Positions 8,588 through 15,710 of a stretch of 37,019 bases of DNA are shown here, one piece after another. The notes beneath the pieces were generated by a model that was not told the origin of the DNA, ran no database searches, and worked only from the letters and a program-made list of their open reading frames with translations. Position numbers and translations under genes: made by a program. This DNA is from Acetobacteraceae bacterium (GTDB lineage: Bacteria > Pseudomonadota > Alphaproteobacteria > Acetobacterales > Acetobacteraceae): contig JAIEOP010000384.1 in the NCBI GenBank assembly GCA_019750465.1, positions 1 to 37,019 on the forward strand. Reading direction: 5' to 3'. Numbering within the stretch: the stretch's first letter is position 1; every line of letters starts with the position of its first letter.

Positions 8588-8875
8588 TCAGCGGTCGCCT
8601 GGCTCCTTCTCGGCGCTCGGCTTTCTCCGCCCCCCGCGCCGCATCGGCTTCGCCGCCTTGACCTCCCCATCCGGCTCGACCAGCGCGACGTGGCTGACGC
8701 CCAGCGCGCTGGCGAGCTCGAACAGCGTCACCACCGTCGGATTGCGCGTCCCGCGTTCCAGGCTGCTGAGGTACTGCTGGCTGAACCCCGACCGCTCGGC
8801 GAACGCCTCCTGCGTCAGGCCCTTCTCCAGCCTGATCCGACGCACGTTCCTCCCCACCAGCCGGCGCATGTCCAT
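8588..8875 (-). CDS. Xre-family HTH transcriptional regulator
   Basis: A 95-residue protein. Residues 5-65 form a Cro/C1-type HTH (RRIRLEKGLTQEAFAERSG, FSQQYLSSLERGTRNPTV), followed by a basic tail (KAAKPMRRGGRRK). It is transcribed away from the DUF2285 gene; the intervening AT-rich stretch carries repeated TTACAT-type half-sites. It lies upstream of hsdR on the same strand and could also control the restriction operon like a C protein. In related elements a small Xre protein at this place acts as a regulator of element genes. Target genes are inferred from position only. Confidence 0.88.
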   Translation of the reverse strand: MDMRRLVGRNVRRIRLEKGLTQEAFAERSGFSQQYLSSLERGTRNPTVVTLFELASALGVSHVALVEPDGEVKAAKPMRRGGRRKPSAEKEPGDR

Positions 8876-8893
8876 GCCGGCACGGTCGGGTCG

Positions 8894-8953
8894 TTACATA
8901 CTTTGAGTTTATCTTGCATAGTGTGTAAATCGCGTGCCCGCGCTCCCATGTAA
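8894..8953. promoter_or_regulatory. Divergent promoter/operator region with TTACAT-type half-sites
   Basis: This locally AT-rich stretch lies between the Xre gene and the DUF2285 gene. TTACATAC (8894-8901) and GTGTGTAA (8921-8928) form an inverted repeat matching at 7 of 8 positions, and CATGTAA (8947-8953) adds a third half-site. A plus-strand promoter candidate overlaps it: TTGAGT (8903-8908), a 17-bp spacer and TAAATC (8926-8931). A repressor bound to the repeat would cover this promoter, which fits autoregulation by the adjacent Xre protein. The binding is inferred. Confidence 0.45.
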
Positions 8954-9033
8954 CGCCCCGGCTGGCGCTCAAGGCCCGAATGGGTGACTCTGAGGCGACA
9001 GCGCGATGAGACGCCGGCAGAGGGGGCGCCCGC

Positions 9034-9300
9034 ATGACCGCCGCGAGGATCCTCGAGACCCCACCCGACGAGCCGCGCGTCACGGCCTATGACCTGGCCC
9101 ACAAGATCCTCTACCTCCGCCTGCTCGATGCTGCCGCCGAGGGCGCCGACTGGCGGGAGGTCGCACGGATCGTCCTCGGACTCGACCCGGACGGTGATCC
9201 CGACCAGGCACGGCGAATCCACGACAGCCATCTCGCCCGTGCCCGCTGGATGACCGAATCCGGCTACCGCGACCTGCTGCGGCAGGGCTCGACCAGCTGA
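9034..9300 (+). CDS. Short DUF2285-type DNA-binding protein
   Basis: An 88-residue protein from the replication-transfer backbone of this element type. The pattern AYDLAHKILYLRLLDAAAEG, ADWREVARIVLG, and ARARWMTESGYRDLL matches the helix-turn-helix-like C-terminal module of DUF2285 proteins. The next gene carries the same module (YRDIAIGLFG, GGYRALLRVG). An AGAGGGGG ribosome-binding stretch precedes ATG 9034. A DNA-binding regulatory role is inferred from the fold and from its place behind the operator region. No enzymatic motif is seen. Confidence 0.72.
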   Translation: MTAARILETPPDEPRVTAYDLAHKILYLRLLDAAAEGADWREVARIVLGLDPDGDPDQARRIHDSHLARARWMTESGYRDLLRQGSTS

Positions 9301-9316
9301 CCGGCGTTGCGCTGCC

Positions 9317-9332
9317 GGCAACACGTGTTGCC
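9317..9332. repeat. 16-bp perfect palindrome
   Basis: GGCAACACGTGTTGCC is self-complementary over all 16 bases and sits in the 122-base gap between the two DUF2285-type genes. It is a good candidate operator for a dimeric HTH protein. Confidence 0.5.
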
Positions 9333-9383
9333 CGGCGCGCGCCTCCACAACACACCGAATAGTCGCATCTCTCGGCATGCTGC

Positions 9384-9405
9384 GCGCGGAGCGTGCGCTC
9401 CGCGC
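9384..9405. repeat. Strong GC-rich inverted repeat before the second DUF2285 gene
   Basis: GCGCGGAGCG-TG-CGCTCCGCGC has 10-bp arms around two bases and ends 17 bases before ATG 9423. In RNA it would be a very stable hairpin close to the start codon; as DNA it could be an operator. No T-run follows. Confidence 0.45.
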
Positions 9406-9422
9406 TGTGCCGGAGCCTTGCC

Positions 9423-10185
9423 ATGCCGTCGCGAGACTGGCGGTCGGCGGCCGCCTACGCAGAGCTGGAGAACGCCCCGGCGCGCGATCTCGCCTGGGAA
9501 TTCCTCCGGCGCAATCCGCGCTATGTGCGCGACTGGGAACAGTTCGACGACCGGCGGCCCGACGACGCGGCCGACGCCGTTGCCGAGCGCTGGGGGTTGC
9601 GATTTCCCGGCCGACCCGGCGCTCGACGCACGCACGGCGGGCGTCGTCTGGATGCCGGCGCTCTGCACCGCCACCGTGGCGCTCTCGGCCTTGCCGCCGT
9701 CATTCTCGCCACGCTCTCCGGCTGCCCTGCCGCCTGTGAGGTCGCCGCGCCAGGCGAGTGACGGACTGCACGGCGCAGTCGGCGAGCCGCCGATCCCGGT
9801 CTGGATCGCGCGCGGCGCGGTGCCGGACAGCCATCTCGGCGCCCTGATCCCCTTCGATGACGCCCTGCCGCAGCGCCTCGCCGCGGTCCTGCGCCTGTGG
9901 CACGCGCTGCAGGGCCCGGTGCAGCCTGACGTCGGACTGACCGCACAGCGCCGACGGCGCCTCGTCCTGGCGCTACGCGCCCATGACGGGCACCAGGCCG
10001 GCCACAGCTACCGCGACATCGCCATAGGGCTATTCGGTGCCGCACGCGTGCCCCGCGGTGCGGCCTGGAAGACCCATGACCTCCGCGCCCGCACCATGCG
10101 CCTGGTCGCCGATGCGATCGCGCTCCGCGACGGCGGCTATCGCGCCCTGCTGCGCGTCGGTCCGCGCGTGAAGCTCGCGCGCTGA
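9423..10185 (+). pseudogene. DUF6499/DUF2285 transcriptional-regulator-like gene, frameshifted
   Basis: Two frames together make one familiar protein. Frame A from ATG 9423 gives the N-terminal domain (RDWRSAAAYAELENA, ARDLAWEFLRRNPRYVRDWE, ERWGLRF). The match then continues in the +1 frame as PADPALDARTAGVVW and runs to a C-terminal DUF2285 module (SYRDIAIGLFGA, GGYRALLRVG) ending at 10185. Removing one C from the run at 9606-9608 restores a continuous protein of about 253 residues with the family's normal junction. Without correction, frame A runs on as an unrelated tail to 9761. This could be a real inactivating mutation, an assembly error or, less likely, programmed frameshifting. The family is a conserved backbone regulator of these elements. 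Confidence 0.72.
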
Positions 10186-10265
10186 CGCGGCGGGGTACAC
10201 GCAGCCGACCCGCGCCTTCGTACTCCCTCGACGCTGCCGCGCTTCGCCAGCCTCCGATGCGACCG

Positions 10266-10282
10266 CCGCGCCCCATGCGCGG
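10266..10282. repeat. Small hairpin upstream of the HTH gene
   Basis: CCGCGC-CCCAT-GCGCGG, a 6-bp stem with a 5-base loop, lies just before the GGAGG ribosome-binding site (10300-10304) of the next gene. It could affect translation; no terminator features are seen. Confidence 0.25.
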
Positions 10283-10310
10283 CATCCGACAGCATCACCG
10301 GAGGCTCCCG

Positions 10311-10595
10311 ATGCCCGACCCGAATGCCGGCCTGCCGCCGCGCTATCTGCGCACGCCCGAGGCCGCGCGCTTTCTCGGCCTGTCCGGCCGCACCCTCGAA
10401 AAGCACCGCACCTACGGTACGGGCCCGCGCTACTCGAAGCTCGGCGGTCGCGTCGTCTACGCCGTCACCGATCTTCAGGCCTGGGTGAACCGGGGCACCA
10501 AGGCCTCGACCAGCGACGACACCGGCGAGACCGTGCTGCCCGCCAAGCGTCACGCCGCGATCTCGCCGGCCTACGCCGGCGCGGCACGCCGCTGA
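10311..10595 (+). CDS. Excisionase/AlpA-like helix-turn-helix protein
   Basis: A 94-residue MerR/HTH_17-type protein. Residues 8-60 show the winged helix pattern PPRYLRTPEAARFLGLSGRT, then EKHRTYGTGPRYSKLGGRVVYAV and TDLQAWV. The start is ATG 10311 with GGAGG at 10300-10304; an upstream in-frame ATG at 10257 has no ribosome-binding site. Proteins of this type act as recombination directionality factors or as small activators. Its constant position before repA in this element class suggests control of replication or transfer. The fold call is strong; the role is inferred. Confidence 0.85.
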   Translation: MPDPNAGLPPRYLRTPEAARFLGLSGRTLEKHRTYGTGPRYSKLGGRVVYAVTDLQAWVNRGTKASTSDDTGETVLPAKRHAAISPAYAGAARR

Positions 10596-10608
10596 GCGCG
10601 CGCCGCCG

Positions 10609-11688
10609 ATGCGCCGCGATGCCACGCCCAGCGAACGACTACGGCTCAGCCCGTTTGACGCGCTACCGGACGACGGCCCACCACGTCGCGACCAGCGCGA
10701 CCTGATGGAGCGGCCGTTCTTCTCGCTGGCAAAGGGCCGCCGCGTTGCGCCGATCCTCTACCGCGCCGGCGACATCGAGGTGCAGGTCCACGCGGTTCCC
10801 GAACACGGCATGGCGACCATCTGGGATGCCGACGTGCTGATCTGGGCCGGCTCGCAGATCGTCGAGGCCGCCGACCGAGGGCTCGCAGCCTCCCGGTTCA
10901 TGCGCTTCGCGCCGCACCAACTGCTGACCGCCATCGGGCGCGGCACCGGCCAGCACCAGTACCTGCTGCTGAAGGCGGCGCTCGCCAGGCTCCAGTCGAC
11001 CGTCATCCGCACCACGATCCGGCACGGCGCGCACTGGCGACGCCAGCAGTTCTCGTGGATCAACGAGTGGGAGGAGCGGGTCACCGCCTCCGGCCGCGCC
11101 GACGGCATGGAGTTCGTGCTGCCGGACTGGTTCTACCGCGGCGTCCTCGATCGGCAGCTCCTGCTGACCATCGATCCGGCCTACTTCCGCCTTACGGGAG
11201 GCATCGAGCGTTGGCTCTACCGTGTCGCGCGCAAGCACGCCGGGCATCAGCCGTTCGGCTGGGCGTTCGAGTTCCGGCACCTGCACGCCAAGTCCGGCAG
11301 CCTCGCGCGCTTCGCCGACTTCGCACTCGATCTCCGCCGGATCGCCGTCCGCCAGAGCCTGCCGGGCTATCGCCTCGCCATCCGCCGCGATGCCGGCGGC
11401 ACCGAGCTGATGCGGATCGTCCCGAGCGGTCATCCTGCTGGCTCTGTGGATAACTTGTGCAGGCCTGTGGGACCGCACGGCAGATCAGGCGCAGGAGATT
11501 CGGCAGATCAGGCGCAGCCGACACGGCAGATCAGGCGCACGAACCACCCGCAAACCATTGCAGCGCAAGCGGAATTCTGGCCCGTAAAGACTCTAATTGA
11601 GTCTAATTCTAATGAAGGTAGGCCCAGCGCCGTCGGTGGAAAACACGACCGGGACGGGGAGCGGGAGGCGGCGCCATGCCGGCGCTGA
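10609..11688 (+). CDS. repA: Replication initiator protein RepA (RPA family)
   Basis: A 359-residue reading frame. Residues 25-270 match the plasmid replication initiator family RPA: RDLMERPFFSLAKG, PEHGMATIWDADVLIWAGSQI, LQSTVIRTTIR, a WINEW segment, LPDWFYRGV and FEFRHLHAKSG. It should bind the origin and start replication of the element, whether plasmid or circular ICE. The last 80 or so residues are low in family similarity. They are encoded by DNA that holds a DnaA box and three iteron-like repeats lying in different reading frames, so this tail looks like a by-product of an origin embedded in the gene. The frame overlaps the DUF2840 start by 13 bases. Confidence 0.9.
   Translation: MRRDATPSERLRLSPFDALPDDGPPRRDQRDLMERPFFSLAKGRRVAPILYRAGDIEVQVHAVPEHGMATIWDADVLIWAGSQIVEAADRGLAASRFMRFAPHQLLTAIGRGTGQHQYLLLKAALARLQSTVIRTTIRHGAHWRRQQFSWINEWEERVTASGRADGMEFVLPDWFYRGVLDRQLLLTIDPAYFRLTGGIERWLYRVARKHAGHQPFGWAFEFRHLHAKSGSLARFADFALDLRRIAVRQSLPGYRLAIRRDAGGTELMRIVPSGHPAGSVDNLCRPVGPHGRSGAGDSADQAQPTRQIRRTNHPQTIAAQAEFWPVKTLIESNSNEGRPSAVGGKHDRDGEREAAPCRR
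11445..11613. other. Candidate replication origin (DnaA box, iterons, AT-rich element)
   Basis: TGTGGATAA at 11445-11453 is a perfect DnaA box read on the minus strand. Three identical 16-mers CGGCAGATCAGGCGCA follow at 11478, 11501 and 11524, spaced exactly 23 bases apart. Next comes an AT-rich stretch with GACTC-TAATT-GAGTC (11589-11603) and TCTAAT repeated at 11592, 11602 and 11608. DnaA box, iterons and AT-rich region next to a rep gene are the parts of an iteron-type origin. Since 23 is not a multiple of three, the repeats encode different peptides, so they appear to be conserved as DNA. Function is inferred. Confidence 0.7.
11478..11539 (+). repeat. Three 16-bp direct repeats (iterons), 23-bp period
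   Basis: Copies of CGGCAGATCAGGCGCA occur at 11478-11493, 11501-11516 and 11524-11539 with no mismatch and constant spacing. They are probably RepA-binding iterons. Confidence 0.75.
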
Positions 11689-12140
11689 CCCGCGTCGAGC
11701 TGCTGTGGCTCGAGGGCCGCGTCGAGCGCTGGATCCGCTTCGGGCGGATCGCCGAGGAGACGATCCTCGACCGCCGCCGTCGCGTCGTCGCCTTCGCCGC
11801 TGGTGAGGTCTTCGCCTTCGTGCGGTGGGCGTCGAACGGCTATGGAACCGTGGTCAGCCGCATCGACATCCTGCGCGCGGTCGCGCCCGGCGAGGCCTTC
11901 AGCACGATCGGCTTCGTGGAGCCGGGGGCGGAGATCCTGCTGCGCATCTCCGGCTGGCCGAAGGTCAACGAGGTGCTTCGCGCGATCGACGCGGTTGAGC
12001 AGACCGGCGTCGCGCCCGAGGCCGCCTGCCCCGACCACTGGCGGCATGTGATGAACCGACTCGCGGCCGGCGAACCGCCGCGCGCCTACACGCGCGAGCG
12101 CCACCGCGCCTGGCTGCTGCGCCGGAGGATCGACGCATGA
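11676..12140 (+). CDS. DUF2840 family protein
   Basis: A 154-residue protein typical of the backbone of alphaproteobacterial conjugative elements, always found between repA and traF. Visible family features are TRVELLWLEGRVERWIRFG, the ILDRRRRVVAFA segment and FVRWASNGYGTV. A conserved LRISGWPKV and C-terminal RAYTRERHRAWLLRRR follow. It has no signal peptide and no known catalytic motif. It overlaps the repA tail and its stop overlaps the traF start (ATGA), so the genes are co-translated. The molecular function is unknown; a role in transfer or replication is inferred from constant synteny. Confidence 0.85.
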   Translation: MPALTRVELLWLEGRVERWIRFGRIAEETILDRRRRVVAFAAGEVFAFVRWASNGYGTVVSRIDILRAVAPGEAFSTIGFVEPGAEILLRISGWPKVNEVLRAIDAVEQTGVAPEAACPDHWRHVMNRLAAGEPPRAYTRERHRAWLLRRRIDA

Positions 12141-12667
12141 CGGCGCGGCGGAGACGGCGCGCGGCGCCGGTCGCGGCCATGCTCGCCGGGCTGGGGCTGA
12201 TTGCTGTTCCAGCGGTCGCGGAGTGGCAGCCGCGCATCATCTGGAATGCGTCGGCGAGCGTGCCGCTCGGCCTCTACATCGCGGGACCGGCCGAGGAAAT
12301 CGCGCTGGGCGACCTCGTCCTCATCCGCCCGCCCGAGACGCTGGCGGCGTTCCTCGCCGAGCGCGGCTACGTCGCGCGCGGGGTGCCGCTGCTGAAGCAC
12401 GTCGCAGCCCTGCCGCCGCAGGTGGTGTGCGCAGAGGGCACCGAGATCAGGGTCGACGGCGAGACGGTGGCACACCGCCGCATGGCTGACCGCCTGGGCC
12501 GCGCGCTGCCGACCTGGCACGGGTGCCACAGGCTTGAATCCGGCGAGGTGTTCCTCCTCAACCCCGCCGAGCCGGACAGCCTCGATGGCCGCTACTTCGG
12601 ACCACTCCCATGCACGAACATCGTCGCCCGGCTGCGTCCTGTCTGGATCACGGGGCGCGGACCATGA
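12137..12667 (+). CDS. traF: TraF-like S26 family signal peptidase
   Basis: A 176-residue membrane-anchored serine peptidase. One N-terminal membrane segment (residues 11-29) is followed by NASASVPLGLY with the likely nucleophile S41 and LLKHVAALPP with the general base K87, the Ser-Lys dyad of the S26 family. In RP4, TraF processes the TrbC pilin precursor and helps cyclise it; a TrbC homologue is encoded at 32286. It lies between DUF2840 and the transglycosylase gene, overlapping both by four bases. Both catalytic residues are present, so the enzyme is probably active. Confidence 0.9.
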   Translation: MTARRRRRAAPVAAMLAGLGLIAVPAVAEWQPRIIWNASASVPLGLYIAGPAEEIALGDLVLIRPPETLAAFLAERGYVARGVPLLKHVAALPPQVVCAEGTEIRVDGETVAHRRMADRLGRALPTWHGCHRLESGEVFLLNPAEPDSLDGRYFGPLPCTNIVARLRPVWITGRGP

Positions 12668-13482
12668 CCACGACGCCCCCTTTCCATGCGCCCCCATTGG
12701 CGACGCGCGGCGCTCCGGCAGGGCGTGCTCAACAGCGCGGTCCCTCCCTCCCGTCCCGGTCGTGGCCCTGCATCGCAGCCGTGCTGCTGCTGGTCAGCCT
12801 TCCGCTGTCCGGGGGAGCGGCGCAGACGATCCATGCGGCCGAGATCGCGTCTGCATCACAGCGTTTCGGCATTCCGGAACCCTGGATCCGAGCCGTGATG
12901 CGCGCGGAGAGCGCCGGCGATCGGCACGCCGTGTCGCACCGCGGCGCCATGGGGCTGATGCAGGTGATGCCGGCAACCTGGGCGGGTCTGCGCGCACAGC
13001 ACGGCCTCGGCGCAGATCCCTTCGCGCCGCAGGACAACATCCTGGCGGGGACCGCGTATCTACGCGAGATGCTGGACCGCTTCGGGTCGGTGCCGCTGAT
13101 GCTGGCGGCCTACAACGCCGGGCCGCGCCGGGTTGAGGCGCATCTGGCGACGGGGCAGCCGCTGCCGGCGGAGACGCGAGCCTACGTCGCAGCTCTCGCG
13201 CCGCCGCTCACCGGTGACACCGGCACCGCTGCGGTTGACCAGGTTTTGCTTCGTTCTGCACGCAACGCTGACGGTATCTTCGTGCTGCTCGGCGGTGACG
13301 ATGCGGCACCGACGCGGTCAATCTTCGTGCCGGTTGGCGGCGCGACAATCGCAGCCGGTACAACAGCCGCGCGGCCACTCATCGGCCGATCCCGAGCAGC
13401 GGAGGCGCACGAGGCCGACGGTCCAGCGGACCATCGACGTTCCATCTTCGCCATCCGTCGTAGCTCGGGCGGTGCACCATGA
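12664..13482 (+). CDS. Lytic transglycosylase of the conjugation machinery (VirB1/TrbN type)
   Basis: A 272-residue exported peptidoglycan hydrolase. A hydrophobic signal segment covers about residues 35-53. The SLT domain follows (residues 60-175): the catalytic Glu in MRAESAG (E82), GAMGLMQVMPATW, the NILAGTAYLREML helix and LAAYNAGP. The start ATG 12664 overlaps the traF stop; an upstream in-frame start would lie inside traF. Such enzymes open the cell wall for the type IV secretion channel. The C-terminal 100 residues are low in complexity and not part of the domain. Confidence 0.9.
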   Translation: MTTTPPFHAPPLATRGAPAGRAQQRGPSLPSRSWPCIAAVLLLVSLPLSGGAAQTIHAAEIASASQRFGIPEPWIRAVMRAESAGDRHAVSHRGAMGLMQVMPATWAGLRAQHGLGADPFAPQDNILAGTAYLREMLDRFGSVPLMLAAYNAGPRRVEAHLATGQPLPAETRAYVAALAPPLTGDTGTAAVDQVLLRSARNADGIFVLLGGDDAAPTRSIFVPVGGATIAAGTTAARPLIGRSRAAEAHEADGPADHRRSIFAIRRSSGGAP

Positions 13483-13798
13483 GCGATGGCGTTCGGACGG
13501 AGGGCATCGCGCGGCCCTGCAGTCTCACCCATGTCGCACATGCGCGCAGGCTCGGGTGCTTCTGTCGTTCTGCCGGCTACTCCAGGACCGACCACCAAAG
13601 CGGTGGAGGCGGGGAACCGAGGAACCCCGACCGCAGATCGCCAGATAAAAGCAGGGCAGGCGGTCGGTCGTATGTGTCTGATCCAGCGCAGAAATTCGCG
13701 TCCCGCCCCAAAGCGGCGGCTGGCGCTTCGTGCCAAAAGCCAAGGCGAATCAACGGTCTCAGCGCCAGCCGCCTCTGCCCGCGCGCGGATCGCCGGCC
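13483..13798. other. Intergenic region before the relaxase, candidate oriT
   Basis: There are 316 bases between the transglycosylase and the relaxase. A 107-codon open frame (13479-13802) overlaps the previous stop but resembles no protein I know. The region is rich in inverted repeats: GGCGGCTGGCGCT (13715-13727) with AGCGCCAGCCGCC (13761-13773), a perfect 13-bp pair; ATTCGC/GCGAAT (13694-13699, 13745-13750) nested across it; GACCGACC/GGTCGGTC (13586-13593, 13662-13669); and CCACC/GGTGG (13592-13606). Inverted repeats directly upstream of a relaxase gene are the usual setting of oriT. The nick site is not identified. Confidence 0.5.
13715..13773. repeat. 13-bp perfect inverted repeat, likely oriT core
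   Basis: The arms GGCGGCTGGCGCT and AGCGCCAGCCGCC are separated by 33 bases and end 25 bases before the relaxase ATG. This is the strongest repeat in the transfer region and a candidate relaxase recognition site. Confidence 0.55.
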
Positions 13799-15556
13799 AT
13801 GACGACCCGCGACGACGACCTGGTTGTCCGCCCTGGCCGCATCGGCGACACGCGTGTGCCAACCCGCCGCGCGCGGAGCTTCGTCGGCCAGGTCATGCGG
13901 GCCGTCCGCAAGGCTGGCCACACCGGCCCAGGCTTCGGCCGCGGCGCACGCGGTGTCGGTCGCTCACGCTTCGGGCGTGGCCGCGCCGCGGCGGCACAGG
14001 CGGCGCTCCGCTCGCCCGCGCGACGCGTCGTCATCAAGGCGCGCGTCGTGCGCCACCAGGGCACGCGCTTCCGCTCCGCCTCCCTCGCCACCCACCTCGG
14101 CTACCTCCAGCGCGACGGCGTGACGCGCGACGGCGCCAAGGCACGGCTTTTCGAAGCGAGCTCGGACAACGCCGATGCCCGAGACTTCGAGGAGCGTTGC
14201 ACGGATGACCGCCACCACTTCCGCTTCATCGTCAGCCCCGAGGACGCACCCGCGCTCGCGGACCTGAAGGCCTGGACGCGCGACCTGATGCGCCAGGCCG
14301 AGCAGGACCTCGGCAGCCGTCTCGATTGGATCGCGGTCGATCACTGGAACACCGACAACCCGCACGTCCATGTCCTGCTGCGCGGCCGGGCCGAGGATGG
14401 CGGCGACCTGGTGATCTCGCGCGACTACATCTCGCGCGGCTTCCGTGGACGCGCTGAGGCGCTGGTCGAGCTGGAACTCGGGCCGCGGACCGAGAAGGAG
14501 ATCCGCAGCACGCTGGAGGCCGAGGTTGGTGCCGAGCGCTGGACCGGTCTCGACCGCGCGCTGCGCGCCGCCGCCGATGAGGGTGGCGGCATCCTGGACC
14601 TGCGCCCCGCCGGCGCGGACGCCGCCGATCCGGAACTCCGTCGCCTGATGGTCGGCCGGGCGCAAACGCTGGAGCGGTTCGGCCTCGCCGAACGCCTTGG
14701 GCCGGCGGTCTGGACGCTCAAGCCAAGCATTGAGGAGACGCTGCGTGACCTCGGCACCCGCGGCGACATCATCACGACCATGCACCGTGCCATGCAGGGA
14801 CTCGGTGCCGAGCGGGCGGCCGGCGACTTCGCCATCCATGGTGACCGGCCTGAGCCGATCATCGGCCGTCTTGTCGAGCGCGGCATCGCCGACGAGCTCA
14901 AGGGCAGGGGCTACGCGATCATCGACGGCATCGATGGCCGCGTGCACCACCTCCGCTTCGCAGATATTGAGTCGACCGGCGACGGGCACCCAGGTGCGGT
15001 CGTCGAGCTCCGCCGCTACCAGGATGCCGGCGGGCGGGAGCGCAGCGCGCTCGCGGTGCGGTCGGACCTGTCGGTCGAGGCGCAGGTCACCGCCGAGGGC
15101 GCGACCTGGCTGGACCGGCGCTTGCTGGACCGAGAGGCGCTGCCGCTGGCGCGGCAGGGCTTCGGTGCAGACGTCGAGGGCGCGCTCGCCCGGCGGGCCG
15201 AGCATCTCGTCGCAGCCGGTCTCGCGCGCCGGCAGGGTCAGCGTGTGGTCTTCGCGCGCGATCTGCTCAATACGCTGCGCCAGCGCGAACTGGAGGCGGC
15301 CGCCACGCGGGTGACGGCCGAGACAGGGAAGGCGTGGCGGCCGGCGCGGGAGGGGGACGGCGTCGCCGGGGTCTTCACCCGACGCCTCGACCTTGCCTCG
15401 GGGCGTTTCGCGATGATCGACGACGGGCTCGGCTTCCAGCTGGTGCCGTGGAAGCCGGCGATGGAGCGGCAGCGGGGACTGGCCGTGGCGGGGAGCATCG
15501 CGCCTGGCGGCGCTCTTGAGCTCACACCCACGCGCAAGCGAGGCCTCAGCCTCTGA
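13799..15556 (+). CDS. rlx: VirD2/DUF3363-type relaxase
   Basis: A 585-residue relaxase that nicks oriT and leads the strand into the recipient. The start ATG 13799 (MTTRDDDLVVRPGRIGD) matches the usual RPGRI N-terminus of the family; an upstream GTG at 13730 falls in the putative oriT. The N-terminal relaxase domain contains LATHLGYLQRDGV, the tract ASSDNADARDFEERC, HHFRFIVSPED and the metal-binding histidines in DHWNTDNPHVHVLLRG at about residues 181-196. The C-terminal DUF3363 half runs from about 220 to the end. It lies upstream of traG with a 154-base gap. The domains appear complete. Confidence 0.92.
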   Translation: MTTRDDDLVVRPGRIGDTRVPTRRARSFVGQVMRAVRKAGHTGPGFGRGARGVGRSRFGRGRAAAAQAALRSPARRVVIKARVVRHQGTRFRSASLATHLGYLQRDGVTRDGAKARLFEASSDNADARDFEERCTDDRHHFRFIVSPEDAPALADLKAWTRDLMRQAEQDLGSRLDWIAVDHWNTDNPHVHVLLRGRAEDGGDLVISRDYISRGFRGRAEALVELELGPRTEKEIRSTLEAEVGAERWTGLDRALRAAADEGGGILDLRPAGADAADPELRRLMVGRAQTLERFGLAERLGPAVWTLKPSIEETLRDLGTRGDIITTMHRAMQGLGAERAAGDFAIHGDRPEPIIGRLVERGIADELKGRGYAIIDGIDGRVHHLRFADIESTGDGHPGAVVELRRYQDAGGRERSALAVRSDLSVEAQVTAEGATWLDRRLLDREALPLARQGFGADVEGALARRAEHLVAAGLARRQGQRVVFARDLLNTLRQRELEAAATRVTAETGKAWRPAREGDGVAGVFTRRLDLASGRFAMIDDGLGFQLVPWKPAMERQRGLAVAGSIAPGGALELTPTRKRGLSL

Positions 15557-15710
15557 CCGCGTGCAGCGCTGCTGGATCGGCCCGGTAGGGTCCCCCGCCG
15601 ATTCGTGCGATGCGCTCGCCGCGGCTACGACGCAGGTCCGCGACTGCTTGAACACGGGCACGCCGATCGCGCACGTCTCGCGCCATGGACGCCGCTCGCC
15701 CCACCCAACC

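Noticed and set aside
13479-13802. 107-codon open frame overlapping the transglycosylase stop
   Set aside because: No family resemblance, poor composition, and it covers the inverted repeats that look like oriT.
15516-15710. Upstream extension of TraG
   Set aside because: It overlaps the relaxase end and has no similarity; ATG 15711 is followed directly by the membrane segment.
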